Assembly: GCA_963664665.2 (NCBI GenBank)
Contig: CAXXMH010000004.1
Span: 930,001 to 994,000, forward strand
DNA from: Bin55 sp963664665
Lineage (GTDB): Bacteria; Pseudomonadota; Gammaproteobacteria; Pseudomonadales; Azotimanducaceae
Length of the DNA: 64,000 bases
Direction: 5' to 3'
Of this stretch, positions 8,771 to 17,042 are shown piece by piece. The notes under the pieces are model-generated. The model saw nothing but the letters and a program-made list of their open reading frames with translations, was not told the DNA's origin and made no database searches. Position numbers and translations under genes: made by a program. Each line of letters opens with the position of its first letter. Positions within the stretch are counted from its first letter, which is position 1.

Positions 8771-9538
8771 TCACAGCTTGTCAGGCAGGTTAGGTGCTGG
8801 TGGCTTGTTCTCTTCGTCAACGCCTGCGAGCACTGCCGCAACGTCAGCATCCTCAAACGCCGGATCCTTCTTCTCGCGCGCGTCCCCAAGCAATTCCGCG
8901 CGACGGCTTGCAGCGTTTGCAGCTTGACGTGATTTCGCGGCTTGTTCTTGCATGACTTTGGACGCGACGCCCACATTCGTTGTGCCGCTACGGATCCCGG
9001 CCAGTCGTTCCTGGTGCTGAGCGCGTTTACTTGCACGGTCTTCAGCGCGCTTTGCACGAGCCATTTCAGCTTGCGCTTTCTTGAGATTCGACTCAAGCAT
9101 CTTGATCGTTTCCGCCATCTCCTCCTGAATAGCTTCGACTTCGTCGAGATCTTGCTTGGCCATTTCGGCTTCTTCGATCTCGGTGCGGGCGCTCGCCAGC
9201 AGCTCCGCCGCCTCCGCTTTCAGCTTGTCTGCCGCTAGCGAAAGTTTGTCTGACTTTTCGGGACTGACCGCAGCGGCATCTTCAAGCGCGCGAATCTGGT
9301 CCATTTTCTTGTTGTATGCGGTGCGTGCTGCTTCAGCTTCAGCGGCCTCACGGTTGTAAGTCACCCGATAGTCCTCAACCTCAAGCGCGAATTTCTCGAA
9401 CTTCTCTCGTTCGGCACCGATCTCAGCTCTTGAGGTGCCTTCCGGGTCGAGTTTGACCATACCAGTAAGAATGGCGTCGCCAGCGTCGGCTAGTTTGCCT
9501 TCTCCATAGTTTTTCCAGAATGCGAGTTTGTCTAGCAC
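8771..9538 (-). CDS. PspA/IM30 (YjfJ-like) coiled-coil protein
   Basis: The 255-residue protein is almost entirely charged helix: after a short N-terminal segment (MLDKLAFWKNYGEG) come long Ala/Glu/Lys coiled coils (about 35-175), then an STTNVG-like hinge (about 185), a second helix (SKVMQEQAAKSRQAANAASRR) and an acidic tail. This resembles the YjfJ branch of the PspA/ESCRT-III-like superfamily, whose members bind and stabilise the inner face of the cytoplasmic membrane. The gene next to it upstream encodes DUF2491 (YjfK), the same pairing as yjfJ-yjfK in E. coli, which supports the call. The N-terminal amphipathic helix is less obvious than in classical PspA. Confidence 0.75.
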   Translation of the reverse strand: MLDKLAFWKNYGEGKLADAGDAILTGMVKLDPEGTSRAEIGAEREKFEKFALEVEDYRVTYNREAAEAEAARTAYNKKMDQIRALEDAAAVSPEKSDKLSLAADKLKAEAAELLASARTEIEEAEMAKQDLDEVEAIQEEMAETIKMLESNLKKAQAEMARAKRAEDRASKRAQHQERLAGIRSGTTNVGVASKVMQEQAAKSRQAANAASRRAELLGDAREKKDPAFEDADVAAVLAGVDEENKPPAPNLPDKL

Positions 9539-9583
9539 TGCTGTATCCTCCTTAAGTGCGTACGAATTGGAATAAATAGGTTG

Positions 9584-10348
9584 TTAGATTGCATCGGGTA
9601 GGTCCATATCAGTAGGAGCCAGTGGCAATCCCACCCAGATACGTACACGAAATCCGTCGGTGTCGCGTTCGACGGTTGGTAGCAGATACTCCTGAAACTC
9701 GACGCCCCCCAGACCTTCGACCACGCGTGCATACAACATCGTTCCGAGATGTTCGACTTCCGTCGTGCTTTCGCCGTAAGGATCGAGTTTTATCGTTTCT
9801 GTCGACGAGGCAGGCTTGAGCCAGACGTCATGATCTGGTTCCCATAGTCTCTCGTAGGTCGATTCGTCCGGTGTATGGAATAGTGGCATGCCCAATATTC
9901 CTTCGTCCTTCGCGAGCCAGAAATCTACCGCAGAAGTCTCATCTTCATGGTCCGGTACGTCTGCCATGGCGACGTGAAAAATCGGCAGTTCATACTGTTC
10001 ATGGAAAACGTAGCGTTCGTCAACCTGTTCACCGGTGTCGTCCATTAACAGCATTAGCATCACACTTAGGTCATCGTCCGCGCGTGAATCAAGATATAGA
10101 CGGAACGTTTTCATCCCGGCGAGCTCGACTTCACTGAACGCGGCGAGCAACGTCTCTTCACCGGGATAAGGCACGTGGGTGTCATCTCCCGCGATCAAGA
10201 ACGGCGCCTCCGCAAACTGTACGCGCGATCCAACCCGCATGTTCAACGGCAACGAATCATCAATACGAGTTCTTTTGTCCTTACCATCACTCGACCAGCG
10301 GTTCTTAGCATCTTGAACCTTGATGCGCAGATACTGTTTCATGGACAT
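9584..10348 (-). CDS. DUF2491 (YjfK-like) protein
   Basis: Soluble acidic protein of 254 residues without signal peptide or membrane segments. Features are SLPLNMRVGSRVQFAEAPFLIAGDD (about 32-56), a core with AGMKTFRLYLDSRADDD, and EYLLPTVERD near the end, which I match to the YjfK/DUF2491 family; members are typically next to yjfJ-type PspA genes. Its biochemical role is not established. The 45-bp gap to the PspA-like gene and 42-bp gap to the upstream solute-binding gene argue for one transcript. Context suggests a regulator or adaptor of the PspA-like protein (inference). Confidence 0.75.
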   Translation of the reverse strand: MSMKQYLRIKVQDAKNRWSSDGKDKRTRIDDSLPLNMRVGSRVQFAEAPFLIAGDDTHVPYPGEETLLAAFSEVELAGMKTFRLYLDSRADDDLSVMLMLLMDDTGEQVDERYVFHEQYELPIFHVAMADVPDHEDETSAVDFWLAKDEGILGMPLFHTPDESTYERLWEPDHDVWLKPASSTETIKLDPYGESTTEVEHLGTMLYARVVEGLGGVEFQEYLLPTVERDTDGFRVRIWVGLPLAPTDMDLPDAI

Positions 10349-10390
10349 GGCGAACGACTCTATGATCGGTAATGAGTGGTGACGAGATTT

Positions 10391-12040
10391 CTAGTGCTCG
10401 CGCGTCAGGTCGTCGATCGCTGGTTGTGCGTCGAGAACTGCGCCAAGAAACGAGTCGTATGCCTGCGCGTTTTCGTCGCGCCACGCTAGACTTGCAATCA
10501 TGTCAACCGGCACGGTCAAAGTCTCGACTTCAGAGAAGATGAGACCATCTTGGATGCTCGGATATTGATCATCGGGAATATCCAGGAATACATAAACATC
10601 CGCTCCGGAAGGATCTTGGTGACCCTGAAAGAGTTTGCCGTGGCCATACTGCATATCGTTAAAGTCCCAGTCGTTCACCGGAACGAGCACCACTTTGTCC
10701 CCCATCGTGCTTGCGCTCTGCAATAGTTCGGTGTTAAGCGACGCAACAAAGAGCATGCAGTCTGATTCGCCATTTGCAACACGAGTCAGTGCTGTGGTGC
10801 CGCCTACATTTTCCGTGTGTACGGCGCCGTAAGTGTCGTCCATGTACACGAACTCGCTCCAGGTGAGTTCAGTCCCGGAACCGACGACGTCGACCAGGAG
10901 CGTTTTGCCGGGTAAATCGCCGACATCATCGACGTCGCTATTGCGATTGCAGATCATGTGGGCGAACTCGACGGCTGGTGTCGCCACGCGTTCGAAGTTG
11001 TAGCCACCAGTAGGGTTTTGTTCAGCATACACACCGAATGCGTTGCGTTGCACGTAAGCGCCGTCACACTTTCCGTTCTGCATGTACTCAAGGTTTTGCA
11101 TGGAACCATTCGTGTTCACGATCTCAACGAGCACACCGCTGCCTGCTTGTTGCCGAACGAGCTCGCCGAATCGTTGGTAGTTTCCTTCCGTTCGTGCGGT
11201 GCACAACTTGAACGTTGGGGCAAGCGTGCGAACGACGTCAGGAGCCAGCACCATGTCCGGATTGATACCATCAGGTAAGTAAGACGGATCGATGGGTGTG
11301 CCTTCGAGTTTAGCCATCTCTGCTTTGAGTGCGTCAAGTTGCGCACGTATCTCTTCATTTTCGGTCGCCTGCTTCTCCATCTCCGCCATCCACTCTTTCA
11401 TACCGGCATCGTTTTGATGGTGGTATGCGAACGCTGAGTAGCGTGGTGTGAATGCGTGACCGAGCATGTAGCCTAAGAACAGGCCGTCGAACATACCGTA
11501 GCTAGGCGAGCCCATGTAGACGTAATTCGGTGTGTTCCATCCACCGTAAAAGTTGTCGCGACGTTGCCAATAGTCGTTGCGTGTTCGACCGGAGTTTTGC
11601 GACGCGCGTTGATAGAGTGGCGAAGACGATGCCGCTTGTCCGGTGTTCGTTGCTTTGCCTTGGAATTTGCTCTGATGTTGCGATTGATAGTTGCGATACG
11701 CGCTTTGTTGTCTAGTGCTGCGGAAATTGTTGGTCGGGGCGCGCGCGAATCGTGCGCTTGACGAGGCTCGGCTTGTTGCGCCGGTCGTTGAACTCCCTCG
11801 CGTCGCACCACCAAAACCGCTGGACGACTGACGGGAAGTTGCAGACTGTGTCGATGGTCGACTTGAAGTAGCCCTTGGACGCGGTGTCGTCTTGCGCGAG
11901 AAGCTCTTGAAGGCAGGCGATTTATAGCTTTTGGCACTGCTGAACTTAAAAGAACCTCCAAATCGTCGGGCATCCGCATCGTATGCGACACCGACGACTA
12001 GGATCATCGTAAATAGACCAGCGAGTAAAGACTTCAACAT
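10391..12040 (-). CDS. Secreted TAXI/NMT1-like solute-binding protein with Ser/Arg-rich N-terminal region
   Basis: From the ATG at 12040 (AGGAG nine bases upstream) the 549-residue product has a signal peptide (MLKSLLAGLFTMILVVGVAYDADA), then about 130 residues rich in Ser, Arg, Gln and Thr that look disordered, a Gly/Tyr-rich stretch (YGGWNTPNYVYMGSPSYG), a short coiled coil (about 220-250), and a C-terminal domain of about 290 residues. The last resembles TAXI/NMT1 periplasmic binding proteins: LCTARTEGNYQRFGELV, then NTNGSMQNLEYMQNGKCDGAYVQ. An upstream in-frame start at 12085 would spoil the signal peptide. It is first in the PspA/channel cluster. No TRAP transporter genes are nearby, so it may act as a sensor rather than in uptake (inference). 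Confidence 0.7.
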   Translation of the reverse strand: MLKSLLAGLFTMILVVGVAYDADARRFGGSFKFSSAKSYKSPAFKSFSRKTTPRPRATSSRPSTQSATSRQSSSGFGGATRGSSTTGATSRASSSARFARAPTNNFRSTRQQSAYRNYQSQHQSKFQGKATNTGQAASSSPLYQRASQNSGRTRNDYWQRRDNFYGGWNTPNYVYMGSPSYGMFDGLFLGYMLGHAFTPRYSAFAYHHQNDAGMKEWMAEMEKQATENEEIRAQLDALKAEMAKLEGTPIDPSYLPDGINPDMVLAPDVVRTLAPTFKLCTARTEGNYQRFGELVRQQAGSGVLVEIVNTNGSMQNLEYMQNGKCDGAYVQRNAFGVYAEQNPTGGYNFERVATPAVEFAHMICNRNSDVDDVGDLPGKTLLVDVVGSGTELTWSEFVYMDDTYGAVHTENVGGTTALTRVANGESDCMLFVASLNTELLQSASTMGDKVVLVPVNDWDFNDMQYGHGKLFQGHQDPSGADVYVFLDIPDDQYPSIQDGLIFSEVETLTVPVDMIASLAWRDENAQAYDSFLGAVLDAQPAIDDLTREH

Positions 12041-12122
12041 GATGGGGAGCTCCTGTCGCGACTTGCGAAGATCTTTATCATACATTAACGACTAATATGA
12101 CGTTTTTGTATGACAGTTTTAT

Positions 12123-12162
12123 CAATGGTGTATCACTTGTATTATATGCAGCTACACCATTG
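12123..12162. repeat. Perfect 10-bp inverted repeat in divergent control region
   Basis: CAATGGTGTA (12123-12132) and TACACCATTG (12153-12162) are exact reverse complements with 20 bases between. The arm centres are 30 bp apart, about three helical turns. The interval holds an AT-rich TTGTATTATATG that could be a -10 for the plus-strand gene at 12193. The site lies between the five-gene PspA/channel cluster and the divergent small gene, so it could be an operator for either, or a leader hairpin of the 12193 transcript. Confidence 0.5.
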
Positions 12163-12192
12163 TCTAAGGTGTTGCTCGGCAGAGGCCGTCAA

Positions 12193-12480
12193 ATGGAACC
12201 CAAAACGATTCTGACCACTGATATTGACGCCCACCGACATGCGATCGGCAAGCCGCTTGTATACCGCGTACATCGTTCGGTGAGAGGCGGTAATCTCGCA
12301 GATATGCAGGGGAAGCCGTTGGCATGGGCCGTGGCGATCCCAATTGACGGTGCTATGCACTCGCTGGTGAGTGTACGAAAAAACCGGCGTGAGTGGCAGG
12401 ACCTCAATCGCCTTGCTCGTGAAATGCGCCAGTTGGGTTTTATCGAATACGAAATTCGCGACAACCTAAGTACTACTTAG
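12193..12480 (+). CDS. Small hypothetical protein divergent from the PspA/channel cluster
   Basis: The ATG at 12193 follows AGAGG at 12181-12185 and gives a 95-residue soluble basic protein. It contains RHAIGKPLVYRVHRSVRGG and a charged C-terminal helix (RKNRREWQDLNRLAREMRQLG). An upstream in-frame ATG at 12097 would add 32 residues, but the inverted repeat and probable promoter lie inside that stretch, so I prefer 12193. I do not recognise the family. Divergent placement would fit a regulator of the cluster, but no helix-turn-helix is evident. Confidence 0.55.
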   Translation: MEPKTILTTDIDAHRHAIGKPLVYRVHRSVRGGNLADMQGKPLAWAVAIPIDGAMHSLVSVRKNRREWQDLNRLAREMRQLGFIEYEIRDNLSTT

Positions 12481-12489
12481 TGCATTCAG

Positions 12490-13032
12490 CTACTCCCTAA
12501 GAGGCTTCCACAAGACTTCATCTTCGCACACGCTGCGGGCAGCGACAAACAAGAAATCGGAGAGTCGATTGAGAAACGCACCTATCGACGCTTCAATAAG
12601 TACCGGATCCTCAAGGCGCCAGAACACGCGTTCACATCGCCGAGTCATCCCTCGTGCAGCGTGTAATCGTGCATTTGCTTCGTTGCCGCCAGGTAGTACG
12701 AATTCCGCAAGCGGTTCTAGTGCCGAGTTGATTTCCTCCGTGACAGCTGAAAGACGTTCGGTTTCACGTCCCCAATAAGGTTGCGGTTTGCCCGTTGCGA
12801 CGGCCGCGCCAACGTCAAACACCCGTGCTTGAATCGTTCGAAGCTGTTCACGCAAAGCGCCGTCAAGACAGAGTGCTGCGAGTCCCAGCTCACAGTTGAG
12901 TTCGTCTAGCGTGCCGACAAGCTCCATGCGTGGACTACCTTTTTCGTGTCGCTTGCCATCGGCGAGACTGGTTGTGCCAGCATCGCCGCTAGTAGTCGTA
13001 ACGCGATCTATGCGCGGTCGGTCGTTTGCCAT
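12490..13032 (-). CDS. Cob(I)alamin adenosyltransferase, PduO type
   Basis: Transfers the adenosyl group of ATP to cob(I)alamin to make coenzyme B12. The 180-residue length is typical. Family signatures are RVTTTSGDAGTTSLADGKR at the N-terminus (ATP-binding loop), MELVGTLDELNCELG (about 36-50), VLPGGNEANARLHAARGMTRRCER (about 112-135) and LNRLSDFLFVAAR near the C-terminus, containing the Arg, Asn and Asp residues that bind ATP and corrin in PduO enzymes. It is divergent from the next gene across a palindrome. No other B12 genes are nearby, so it probably serves salvage of imported corrinoids (inference). Confidence 0.9.
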   Translation of the reverse strand: MANDRPRIDRVTTTSGDAGTTSLADGKRHEKGSPRMELVGTLDELNCELGLAALCLDGALREQLRTIQARVFDVGAAVATGKPQPYWGRETERLSAVTEEINSALEPLAEFVLPGGNEANARLHAARGMTRRCERVFWRLEDPVLIEASIGAFLNRLSDFLFVAARSVCEDEVLWKPLRE

Positions 13033-13073
13033 CGATATCCGATCCTATCGCTGCGGTTGGACAACTGTACCAC

Positions 13074-13092
13074 TTTGAAAGCGGCTTTCAAA
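13074..13092. promoter_or_regulatory. 19-bp perfect palindrome between divergent genes
   Basis: TTTGAAAGCGGCTTTCAAA is symmetrical around the G at 13083 with nine-base arms. It lies between the start of the cobalamin adenosyltransferase gene (13032, minus) and the plus-strand gene from about 13092, and its last base is the first base of an ATG. The form is like a repressor operator. If real it would sit over or next to the plus-strand start, and the translated start may then be further downstream. Confidence 0.45.
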
Positions 13093-14129
13093 TGACGACA
13101 CAACGTGTCGTAACAGACTTTATCTTTGCCATGGAAGAGAACGTGATGAGATCAAAGATGCTGAGAAACGTGTTTATTCGAGAGCAAACTCGGTTGCCTA
13201 GCTTTTGTTTTGCCGACGGCAAACGGAGCACCGCGACACCTGAGAGACGCATTGACATGCGAGTTGATAGCGGCATTCGAGCGGTTGCGATTGAACTTGA
13301 CCTCAGTTATGAAGAAGCGCGGCGCTTAGTCGAACTCGAAATTACGGCAGAAAAAACCGAAAAGCACGGTGTGCCTCGACGGTGGATGACAAAGTTTTTC
13401 GAGTATACAGGTTACGTAAAAGCGCCACAGCCTACTGCGGCACTTTCCTTACGTCAAGTACTCGGCATGCTTAACGCAAATCACCGAGTGATGCTAGAAG
13501 TTGACCACTCATCTTATATTCCACTTGTAGACGGTGTTCTGTATGACCTCGAAGACTGGCGTACTAACTTACAGCGCGAGGTGACGGGTTACTGGATTTA
13601 CCGACAGAGCCGACCCGTATTGCCGGGGACATTGAAGGGAAGAGTTGTCGATCCTAGTGGATGTGTTGTTGACGAATTTGAAGACTCGGACGTATTTGTA
13701 CGCGACCCTGTAGAGCTTGCCGGTTACGCGTTCTACACCAGAAAGTTTGACAACGCCTGGGAACTTGACGAGTCTGGCGACGCCACGTTTGAAGCGACGT
13801 TTGCAGTCACACTAGAGCATTCGAAGGACACACTGACGGTTCAGTCTCGATCGCTTCGTTGCTCGCCGATGTATTTGTGCTCGCTTACAAAGGAGCCTAC
13901 GGCATGTGCCGCGGAGTCCGCTCTAAAGCATCGGTTGACGGAACGCACGATGACTGATGCCCGACGGTTGTTAGATGCCTGCGACCTAGAGTACGAACTC
14001 AACGGAAACGGCACGCTCCGACTCGGACGCGCGCTGGGTTACCGACCTCGAACTGGAGAGGTCTTCCTCGCTCGCGAACGAAAGGTGAAGTACACAAGAG
14101 GTTTCAAAGCGTTGCTCCGCACGTTGTGA
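13092..14129 (+). CDS. Hypothetical protein, no recognised family
   Basis: The product is 345 residues from the ATG at 13092; an upstream non-ATG start at 13026 and a downstream ATG at 13131 are alternatives. It has no signal peptide or membrane helix. The N-terminal part includes the helical ALELDLSYEEARRLVELEI-like region. The middle carries DHSSYIPLVDGVLYDLEDWRTN, the shape of a domain with a display or strand-rich core. The C-terminus is basic (ARERKVKYTRGFKALLRTL). I see no catalytic motif. It is flanked by the PduO-type gene and a DUF488 gene, with no evident functional link. Confidence 0.6.
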   Translation: MTTQRVVTDFIFAMEENVMRSKMLRNVFIREQTRLPSFCFADGKRSTATPERRIDMRVDSGIRAVAIELDLSYEEARRLVELEITAEKTEKHGVPRRWMTKFFEYTGYVKAPQPTAALSLRQVLGMLNANHRVMLEVDHSSYIPLVDGVLYDLEDWRTNLQREVTGYWIYRQSRPVLPGTLKGRVVDPSGCVVDEFEDSDVFVRDPVELAGYAFYTRKFDNAWELDESGDATFEATFAVTLEHSKDTLTVQSRSLRCSPMYLCSLTKEPTACAAESALKHRLTERTMTDARRLLDACDLEYELNGNGTLRLGRALGYRPRTGEVFLARERKVKYTRGFKALLRTL

Positions 14130-14209
14130 TGCGGAACGTCTCTGCGACCTCATCGTTGTCTTCTTGTTAGAAAGTGTATAAAATCACAGGTAAGGGAAAG
14201 GAATTGAAC

Positions 14210-14800
14210 ATGAATCGGCAAAATAAGGAAGTCTTTTCGATAGGTCACTCGAATATGAGTTATCGATCGTTTGCGGCTCTGCTTAGAAAGTGGTCAATTG
14301 AACAGGTAATTGATGTTCGAACAATCCCGTTCAGCCGCCACGTACCACACTTCAATTACGAAGTGATCCGGCGGAAGCTGAGACAGTCGGGATTTGATTA
14401 CGAGTACCTCGGCAATCAGCTGGGCTCCCACAATTCGAAAATGCGTAATGGTTGTGAGAGTCTTTCAGATTACCGCCGGCAAATTGCGTGTGATGCGTTT
14501 GACGAAGGGATGAAGCAGATCTTGGAACGGTTGGGCGAAAGGCGTGTAGCGATCATGTGTGTGGAATGCGACCCATACGGGTGTCACCGTCACTCGATCC
14601 TTGCGGCAGAACTTGCGAAGGCGGGCGTCGTTACTCAACACATACTTAAGAATGGTCAAGTTCGCAGCGCGTTTGATGCTCCGTTGGAGAGGAACAACCT
14701 CGATGAGCGATGGGTTCAGCGGAGTCTGTTCGAAAGCGTGGAGGCAGAGCCACTCTCGACCCGGAGAAGCAGCAACGACTCGCTACCTAGGGTTGCCTAG
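14210..14800 (+). CDS. DUF488 family protein
   Basis: The ATG at 14210 follows GGAAAGGA and yields 196 residues. DUF488 hallmarks are FSIGHSNMSYRSF at the N-terminus, VIDVRTIPFSRHVPHFN (about 35-51), and CVECDPYGCHRHSILAAEL (about 117-135), with the Cys and His residues conserved in the family. The biochemical role is not established. A possible -10 (TATAAA, 14177-14182) lies just upstream. Its stop overlaps the stop of the convergent permease gene by 4 bp. Confidence 0.8.
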   Translation: MNRQNKEVFSIGHSNMSYRSFAALLRKWSIEQVIDVRTIPFSRHVPHFNYEVIRRKLRQSGFDYEYLGNQLGSHNSKMRNGCESLSDYRRQIACDAFDEGMKQILERLGERRVAIMCVECDPYGCHRHSILAAELAKAGVVTQHILKNGQVRSAFDAPLERNNLDERWVQRSLFESVEAEPLSTRRSSNDSLPRVA

Positions 14801-16119
14801 TTCTCAGCCTGCTGCTCACGGATCGCACGGCTGATCCACCATAGAATCAAAATCGCCGGGGACACCATCAGCGCGGTTAGAACGAAGAATGTTGCCCAGT
14901 CTCCTGCTAGCCAATCTACAAGCATTCCACTAGACGCCGCGAGAAGCGTACGACCCGAGTTACCCAACGATGCAAGAGCTCCGTATTGGGTTGCTGCATG
15001 TAGGTGGCTCGTGAAATACGTAATGAACGCTACGAAAGCAACCGTCGATAGTGCACTCGTAACGCCGTCTGCGACCAATGCAAAGACGAGGAGCGACTTA
15101 TCGGGTCCAACGGTTGCTAACCATGCAAACAGAAGATTCGTTGCTGCCATACCGACTCCGGCTAGCATCAAACCTTTTACCGTACCGAATTTACTCGTAA
15201 AAAAACCAGCCGCGATCGCACAAGAAATCGTGATCGCCAAGCCGAGACCTTTTGAGTAAACGCCGATGTCTGCGTTCGTGAAGCCAACTTCCTTATAGAA
15301 AACAACGACCATACGACCGAGAAACGCTTCACCTAACTTGAACATAAAGATGAAGAGCAAGAGCCCGAGCGCGAGGCGCATCCCATTGCGCTGAAAGAAT
15401 TCTGAGACCGCGGCGACGTAGGTCCGATCAAAGAACTGGATACGCGTAACACTCGCTACGCTAGCGATCGGTTTCTCATCGACGGTCGGTTCCTTTATTA
15501 CCCATAGAACGCCTAGCAGCATCAGGACCAGAATTCCAGTGAGTCCGAAGAAGACCGCGTTCCACCCAAACTGATCTGCCAATATGAATGCAAATGCTCC
15601 TGGCAGACTTAAACCCGTCCACCATCCACAAGTAGCCATCGCTGCTGCGTGACCGAGCATGTGTTCTTCATGCTTCTCGATTACCGTGACGCGGTATGCA
15701 TCGATTGCTAAGTCTTGTGTTGCAGAGACGATCGCAATGCCGAGACAAACCACTGCCGTAAGCAACAAACTGAAAGACGGTCCGGTCGATGCGAGGATAA
15801 GTGCTTGGACGATGAGTAATAACACGCAAAGCACGATCCAAGATTTTCGGTGTCCGAGTCGCCGTAAACCAGGTAGTTTCAAATGGTCAATCAGGGGTGC
15901 CCAGAGGAAGTTGATCGTGTAAGCCACGAATACAGCACCGAATAACCCTATTGCGGTTCGCGATAGATTGACATCGGTTAGCCATGCCGTCATCCCGGCA
16001 CCAATAAATAGCCAAGGAAACCCACTCACCGTGCCAAGTAAGAAGATGCGCCATAGACGCACATCGAGATAGACGGAAATTCGATTGATTACAGGTTTAT
16101 TAGTGACTGCTTCAGTCAA
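14797..16119 (-). CDS. AmpG-like MFS permease
   Basis: Inner-membrane transporter of 440 residues with about 12 hydrophobic segments. The sequence follows the AmpG branch of the major facilitator superfamily: an early FIGAGMTAWLTDVNLSRTAIGLF, LWAPLIDHLKLPGLRRLGHRKSWI between TM2 and TM3, and SATQDLAIDAYRVTVI (compare the SQD..DA segment of AmpG). AmpG imports anhydromuropeptides for peptidoglycan recycling; that substrate is assigned by family only. A second AmpG-like MFS gene is at 41200-42525, so one of the two may carry something else. Confidence 0.75.
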   Translation of the reverse strand: MTEAVTNKPVINRISVYLDVRLWRIFLLGTVSGFPWLFIGAGMTAWLTDVNLSRTAIGLFGAVFVAYTINFLWAPLIDHLKLPGLRRLGHRKSWIVLCVLLLIVQALILASTGPSFSLLLTAVVCLGIAIVSATQDLAIDAYRVTVIEKHEEHMLGHAAAMATCGWWTGLSLPGAFAFILADQFGWNAVFFGLTGILVLMLLGVLWVIKEPTVDEKPIASVASVTRIQFFDRTYVAAVSEFFQRNGMRLALGLLLFIFMFKLGEAFLGRMVVVFYKEVGFTNADIGVYSKGLGLAITISCAIAAGFFTSKFGTVKGLMLAGVGMAATNLLFAWLATVGPDKSLLVFALVADGVTSALSTVAFVAFITYFTSHLHAATQYGALASLGNSGRTLLAASSGMLVDWLAGDWATFFVLTALMVSPAILILWWISRAIREQQAEN

Positions 16120-16143
16120 GTGAATACGACCAGTAGGACAAAT

Positions 16144-16626
16144 TTAGTTTCGATAGTTTTTGAACTGCAACGGCATGGGTAAATCCATCTCACGTAGATC
16201 AACTATGGCTTCCTGGAGTTCGTCGCGTTTTTTACCCGAAATACGGACTTGATCAGCCTGTACTTGCACTTGCAACTTTTTGTTGAGGTTCTTAATGCGT
16301 TTGCTGATCAATCTTGATGTGTCACGGTCTATGCCTTCAATGAGTGAAAGCACTTGGCGTCTTGTCTTACCGGATGCGGTTATTTCTCCAGGCTGTAGTA
16401 CCTTTACATCAACTTTGCGGTTCACTAACTTGCTCTTTAGGATCTCAAGTAGCTGGTGAATTTGGAATTCCTCTTCAGCGTGAACTTCGATGGCGTGCTC
16501 AGTGAGCTCGATCCCCGAGTCCACATGACGAAAATCAAACCGTGTCCCAAGTTCGCGTTTTGCTTGATCAACAGCGTTGCGGACCTCTTGCCAATCAATT
16601 TCTGAGACTGTGTCGAAACTCGGCAT
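16144..16626 (-). CDS. yajQ: YajQ family nucleotide-binding protein
   Basis: Cytoplasmic protein of 160 residues, the standard size. It opens with MPSFDTVSEIDWQEVRNAVDQAKRE and contains IELTEHAIEVHAEEEFQIHQLLEIL, SGKTRRQVLSLIEGIDRDTSRLISKRIK and a closing DLPMPLQFKNYR, all YajQ signatures. Members bind nucleotides, with cyclic di-GMP binding reported for some. It is 24 bp upstream of the permease gene on the same strand and may be cotranscribed. Confidence 0.9.
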   Translation of the reverse strand: MPSFDTVSEIDWQEVRNAVDQAKRELGTRFDFRHVDSGIELTEHAIEVHAEEEFQIHQLLEILKSKLVNRKVDVKVLQPGEITASGKTRRQVLSLIEGIDRDTSRLISKRIKNLNKKLQVQVQADQVRISGKKRDELQEAIVDLREMDLPMPLQFKNYRN

Positions 16627-16707
16627 AGGGATCAGGTGAATGGACTAGAAATCGCCAACATCATAGCATCGACGCGTATTTCACTATGCGATACTGGATG
16701 AGATTAC

Positions 16708-17010
16708 TTATCTTTCAGACCACTGAAATCGCGATAGGTTTACGCGACCGTCGATAACCTCGACGCGCTCTGCCTTAAGTCGCTTGATTTGTTCATCCGC
16801 AGAAGGTCTTGGCGCGATACGTCCGTCCGCTCGAATAACTCTGTGCCACGGCAAACAGTCGGTCTCACCAGAATTGCTGAGTACCCGTGCGACGAAGCGT
16901 GCACTGCGAGGTAATCCAGCGATTTCGGCAATTTGTCCGTACGTTGCGACTGAGCCACTGGGTATGGACTCGATGATCCACTTGACGGTGTCGGCGGCTT
17001 CCTCGTTCAA
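16708..17010 (-). CDS. Alkyltransferase-like protein (ATL), MGMT C-terminal-domain family
   Basis: The 100-residue protein matches the DNA-binding domain of O6-alkylguanine-DNA alkyltransferase: GSVATYGQIAEIAGLPRSARFVARVL (helix-turn-helix with the Arg finger) and LPWHRVIRADGRIAPRP. The active-site PCHR of true transferases is PWHR, the Trp-for-Cys change of ATL proteins (YbaZ/eATL). These bind alkylated guanines without repairing them and feed them to nucleotide-excision repair. Start is TTG at 17010 with AGGTG a few bases upstream. It is divergent from groES. Confidence 0.88.
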   Translation of the reverse strand: MNEEAADTVKWIIESIPSGSVATYGQIAEIAGLPRSARFVARVLSNSGETDCLPWHRVIRADGRIAPRPSADEQIKRLKAERVEVIDGRVNLSRFQWSER

Positions 17011-17042
17011 TTGTCACCTCTTGTTAGCAAACAAGCTATGGA

